DNA of 64,000 nucleotides from contig JALPQD010000102.1 in NCBI GenBank assembly GCA_023101885.1, forward strand, positions 3,532,971-3,596,970, read 5' to 3'. The DNA is from Typhlomys cinereus (lineage: Eukaryota > Chordata > Mammalia > Rodentia > Platacanthomyidae). A program made the translations under genes and the position numbers. Position 1 is the first letter of the stretch. The number at the start of each line of letters is the position of its first letter. Positions 61,310 through 64,000 of this stretch are shown in pieces. Below the pieces are notes generated by a model. That model saw only the letters and a program-made list of their open reading frames with translations, had not been told where the DNA came from and did not search any database.

Positions 61310-61507
61310 GCTCTGGGTAAGGCAATAGAGAGAGATAGAGAGGTTGGCTTAATAGTGATAAAGAAGGGAAAATCAGATTAGATGAAGTGGGGTAGTGTGG
61401 CCTTAAGGAAATGCTTTCCCACCTGCACCATTGCCTCTATTTTTTAAAGGCTAGAAGTAAACAGATTGTGTGGGTTATGAGTCTTTCAGTTGGGGACTCT
61501 GCTTCTT

Positions 61508-61830
61508 GGGACAGGGAGATAGGTCAGAGATTAAAGCCATTGCCTCATAAGTAAAGAGATGTGAATTTGGATCCTTAGATATAACCTAAAAATGCTGGAA
61601 GATATGGTGGTGGCCTGTAATTCCAACCTTGAAAAGTTGAGCCTAGGAAATCTCCATAAGCAATAAGCAGTAAGGAGATAGAACAATCCAGAATGATTCC
61701 TGATGTCACCTTTGGAACTCCATACACACACAATGCCTAGTGCTTTCTTGTACACAGGCCCACCCTGTGTTCAAGAAATGTACCCACGCACATGAAATGT
61801 ACACACACAGAAAAAAGTTAAAAGCAAAAG
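61508..61830 (+). mobile_element. Old tRNA-derived SINE (sense)
   Basis: 'gggacagggagataggtcag' start, 'gtgaatttggatcctta' B-box region, 'gctggaagatatggtggtgg' body, and a CA-rich then A-rich end near 61830. Confidence 0.7.
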
Positions 61831-62040
61831 AATTCTGCTTGTTTCCTTTTTGTTAAAATGATAGAAACAATCTCACCAATATTAATAATCTATTTTTTTA
61901 ACATGGTGTAGACTTTAACCACTGAGCATTTTTTTCCCAAATTCATAGAAATGGGATATTTACAAAGAGCTGATAATATTTCCTAGGGTAGTCACATGAC
62001 TTCTCTATACTTAATAATCAATTCTACATTGTTGAAACAT

Positions 62041-62400
62041 ATTTTTATTCATTTTATTTACTTATTTTAATGGGTGTGTATGTGATTGACAGGCACATGT
62101 GTGTATATGTGTAGGTGTGCATATGTATTCAAGCACTTGTGGCCCAAGATTGATAATAAAAATCATCCTTGATCATCAACTTATTGTTTTTGAGACAGAA
62201 AGAGAGAACCCAGAGGTCACAGCTGGGGCTAGTCTGGTTAGCTAGTTGGCTCTAGATATTCTTAATAGCTAACCTTGGAGGGTGGAATTATAGGTGGGCT
62301 ACCATGCCTATCTGGCATTTTACATGGGATATGGGAATCCAAATTCCAACTTTTTTTTTGGCTTGTGTGGCCGTCTCCCTTAACCATCTTCCCAGGTTAC
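62041..62400 (-). mobile_element. Old SINE (antisense)
   Basis: A T-rich then GT-rich start, a 'gagacagaaagagag' insertion-like block, 'ttttacatgggatatgggaat', and ends 'cccttaaccatcttcccagg'. Confidence 0.6.
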
Positions 62401-62404
62401 ATCA

Positions 62405-62545
62405 TATTTATTAAAATTTTTATTTATTCTTTGACAAGCACATGTACGATGTATCTTGATCACATCCACTTCTCACTTCCTCTCTGCCTATCTTTATTCT
62501 CTGATACATTCCCCCAAATTTTAAGTAATTTGTATTTTATAATTG
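62405..62545 (-). mobile_element. Short L1 3' UTR fragment (antisense)
   Basis: 'tttattctttgacaagcaca', 'atgtatcttgatcacatcca' and a CT-rich block resemble a common rodent L1 3' end. Confidence 0.5.
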
Positions 62546-62984
62546 AAAATTTGATTTAACTAATTCTAACATCTTCCAGTGTTTTGGTTATGAATACAGT
62601 CAAGTGTTCGATATTTAGCATTGTAAGTTTGATTAATATCATCTCAATCACAAAGAAATTATAATTGGTAGCATTCCAAAAGTTTATAAGGAAAATCTAC
62701 TATATGGACTTTGTATTTTAATTCAAACATTTTCCTACTGAAGTTGGTTTTTGGTAACATATTCTCAGGATTTGTTCACCTGTAAGTGATATAGTAATTC
62801 TGTTATAAGCAAATAATTGTATACAAGAGTAAAAGTATGTTCATTTATTCCTACAAAAGCATTGGAAGGTGGTAGCTTCTTTATAATTTTTGCATAAAAA
62901 GAAAATTGATAAGCTGAAAAAAATCTCATTTGATGATATATTCCAGTCTTACTTTCATTAATATATAAATTATAACATAATTGT
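62546..62984. other. Single-copy noncoding DNA
   Basis: AT-rich; nothing supportable. Confidence 0.5.
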
Positions 62985-63455
62985 AGTTACCAGGAATGCA
63001 TGGTATGTTCTCTATGTTCATAACTTAATGCCATCTTGGACTTTGTCTTCAATCTACATAAGATGATGTGTAGCACTTTAAAGCATCTCATCTTGGAGGA
63101 AGTATCAGGAAGTAAGAAGTTCTTTAAGCTCAGGAAGGTCCTGAATCTAACAAGATGTAGGATTGGGTAACAGCCAGCCCACAGTCTCAAGGAGACTGAG
63201 CAATCCAGAAATCTCAAAGATACTCTAAGCAGTCCAGGAAGCTGAAGGAAACTTTCTAGGAGCAAGTCTTGAAGCAGAGAGTTTCATGGCTGCATTTTCC
63301 ATGAATCTCCCACATGGAAGGTTAGATTTCCAGTGATATAGCTGCTTTTGGGTAGTCTCTGCTCCTGTAAATAACTCTAGTAAATTCACTGATTTGTCAA
63401 CTTGGATCTTGGTGTAATTGTTACCTTGGTCTATAGTTGAATTCCTGTCTTTGTG
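62985..63455 (+). mobile_element. Possible degraded ERV LTR, different family
   Basis: The end 'ctcctgtaaataactctag..ttcactgatttgtcaacttgg' and 'gtaattgttaccttggtc' looks like the 3' part of an LTR. The left edge is uncertain and no internal sequence is seen. Confidence 0.35.
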
Positions 63456-64000
63456 GCCAGATCTTTATGTTGTGTCTCCTCAGGAAAAGTGTCACAGAGC
63501 AAGCAGTTATATATTATTAGCTATATGCATGAATAAATGCAGAATGAAGCCCAAGACCACTTAGAGGTGACTGGTAAGTATAAGGTGCCTTCAGAAAACT
63601 TATTGAATTTTATAATGCTTGCCTTTAAAGCATATCATTTCTTTTCAATGAACTTTTCTGTTATTTTAAACATAATGAATCATAAGAGTTTCTTCAAATA
63701 TTTCAGAGGTCCTGTTTCTCTTTTCTTCTTGACTTCTTAAAGCAGCTTTTGTTCTCATGCTGTTTTCTTATGGGCCCCAAGTATCTGCTGTGACCAAAAC
63801 TTAGTAATGTGAAAAATAAAGGGTAAAAGTTGAGTGGTTCAATGGTGTCTCTGTTGAAGATCTAATTCTTTCCTTAAACTCTTCTTTTTCCTTCTCTTAA
63901 CTTCTCATCCATCCTCAAGACTTCTCCTTTTGAGGTAAGCTGATCATGGCTCCATTGCAATAGGTACATCTTTGTATTTTATTTTGCCTGTGGAATGCAG
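63456..64000. other. Single-copy noncoding DNA to the window end
   Basis: AT-rich; no gene or repeat family seen. Confidence 0.5.

Overview
The window looks like nuclear DNA from a mammal, most probably a rodent. It is AT-rich and CpG-poor. It is full of LINE-1 (L1) retrotransposons, tRNA-derived SINEs ending in GT/CA-rich tails, MaLR-type and other retroviral LTRs, and microsatellites. The SINE 5' end (a 'ggctggagaggtggctca' type start with A and B boxes) resembles the rodent B2/ID superfamily, and the L1 5' UTR is built of tandem monomers, as in rodents. A jerboa-like (Dipodoidea) origin is possible, but I cannot settle the lineage from sequence alone. I found no intact host protein-coding gene, no RNA gene and no bacterial-type feature. 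The open reading frames are L1 remnants, pieces of pseudogenes, or chance frames in repeats.

Layout. 1-548: L1 3' UTR, sense. 549-4004: an MMP12-like pseudogene whose exons are fused but which seems to keep one intron. It is split by an antisense L1 (942-2362) with a perfect 15-bp target-site duplication. 4005-10080: a nearly complete antisense L1 with short lesions in ORF1 and ORF2 and an unusual CpG-rich 5' end. It abuts a second, older antisense L1 5' half (10081-about 11975) that carries four 112-bp promoter monomers. 12.7-15.8 kb: nested old L1s, a SINE and two MaLR LTRs. 16.7-21.6 kb: three LTRs of one ERV family, a SINE and a degenerate repeat. 22.4-25.1 kb: a SINE cut by an L1, then a possible unidentified retrocopy. 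25-44 kb: mostly single-copy noncoding DNA with scattered L1 3' ends, SINEs and microsatellites. 46.5-47.7 kb: a head-to-head LTR pair with a young SINE in one LTR. 49.9-57.4 kb: a SINE, a second nearly full-length antisense L1 with an internal templated insertion, and a short sense L1 end with target-site duplications. 57.4-64 kb: single-copy DNA, a long pyrimidine tract, an (AT)35 run and old SINEs.

No genes here work together in a pathway. The interest lies in retroelement biology: a semi-processed pseudogene, nested insertions that can be ordered in time, L1 5'-end exchange and mosaicism, copying within one element, and oppositely oriented LTR pairs. I see no evidence for a previously undescribed functional system. 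The best leads are the L1 5'-end architecture and the MMP12-like retrocopy with intron remnants.
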